Positions 13,153 through 13,166 of a DNA stretch of 13,166 bases are shown here, piece by piece (within the stretch, counting starts at the first letter, position 1; every line of letters starts with the position of its first letter). The DNA comes from an uncultured Eggerthella sp. (GTDB lineage: Bacteria > Actinomycetota > Coriobacteriia > Coriobacteriales > Eggerthellaceae), in assembly GCA_900551155.1 (NCBI GenBank), contig URVA01000036.1:1-13166 (forward strand). The letters are read 5' to 3'. The notes under the pieces are model-generated. The model saw only the letters and a program-made list of their open reading frames with translations, did not search any database and was not told the origin of the DNA. The position numbers and the translations under genes are program-made.

Positions 13153-13166
13153 GGGTAATAACACCC
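13153..13166 (+). terminator. Possible start of a terminator hairpin at the window edge
   Basis: GGGT (13153-13156) can pair with ACCC (13163-13166) around a 6-base loop, 11 bases after the flippase stop. The right edge cuts off anything that follows, so this is only a hint. Confidence 0.2.

Overview
The window reads as ordinary bacterial chromosome, probably from an anaerobic Coriobacteriia-like actinobacterium (Eggerthellaceae type). This assignment is inferred from gene content and protein style: a menaquinone-type fumarate reductase/succinate dehydrogenase, a YczE-like membrane protein, a DUF4190 protein with a Pro/Gln-rich head, and a MOP flippase. There is no rRNA or species marker. I see no tRNA, rRNA, CRISPR array, insertion sequence, phage gene or attachment site.

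Layout from left to right. (1) 1-1114, minus strand: a TetR-type regulator followed 21 bases later by the 5' part of a PHP-domain phosphoesterase that runs off the left edge. (2) 1420-2151, plus strand: a six-helix YczE/YitT-like membrane protein, divergent from the TetR gene, with a good promoter and several inverted repeats in the shared 305-base region. (3) 5982 down to 2231, minus strand: sdhC-sdhA-sdhB in Bacillus/Wolinella-type order, plus a small charged gene of unknown function at the end of the same transcription unit. (4) 6304-7203, plus strand: a patatin-like phospholipase with its own hairpin terminator. (5) 8942 down to 7353, minus strand: a Fur-family regulator and a predicted metal permease with a very His-rich central loop, separated by 3 bases. 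They share one near-consensus promoter bracketed by two closely related palindromes. (6) 9381-10865, plus strand: a membrane protein with a long Pro/Gln/Ala repeat head, a DUF4190-like two-helix core and an acidic C-terminal domain, followed by a terminator. (7) 11154-13142, plus strand: a MOP-superfamily polysaccharide flippase with a long Arg-rich tail that contains no lysine.

How the genes work together. SdhCAB would move electrons between menaquinone and fumarate/succinate at the membrane; in an anaerobe fumarate reduction is the likelier direction. The Fur-like protein probably controls its own gene and the permease, making a compact metal-homeostasis unit. The TetR protein probably controls its own operon and perhaps the divergent membrane protein. 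The last two genes concern the cell envelope but appear to be separate transcription units.

Nothing here is a clear new defence or mobile system. The part most worth following up is the Fur-like/His-rich permease pair: the regulator lacks the two histidines normally present in the sensory metal site, yet its promoter carries well-formed 7-1-7 Fur-type operators.
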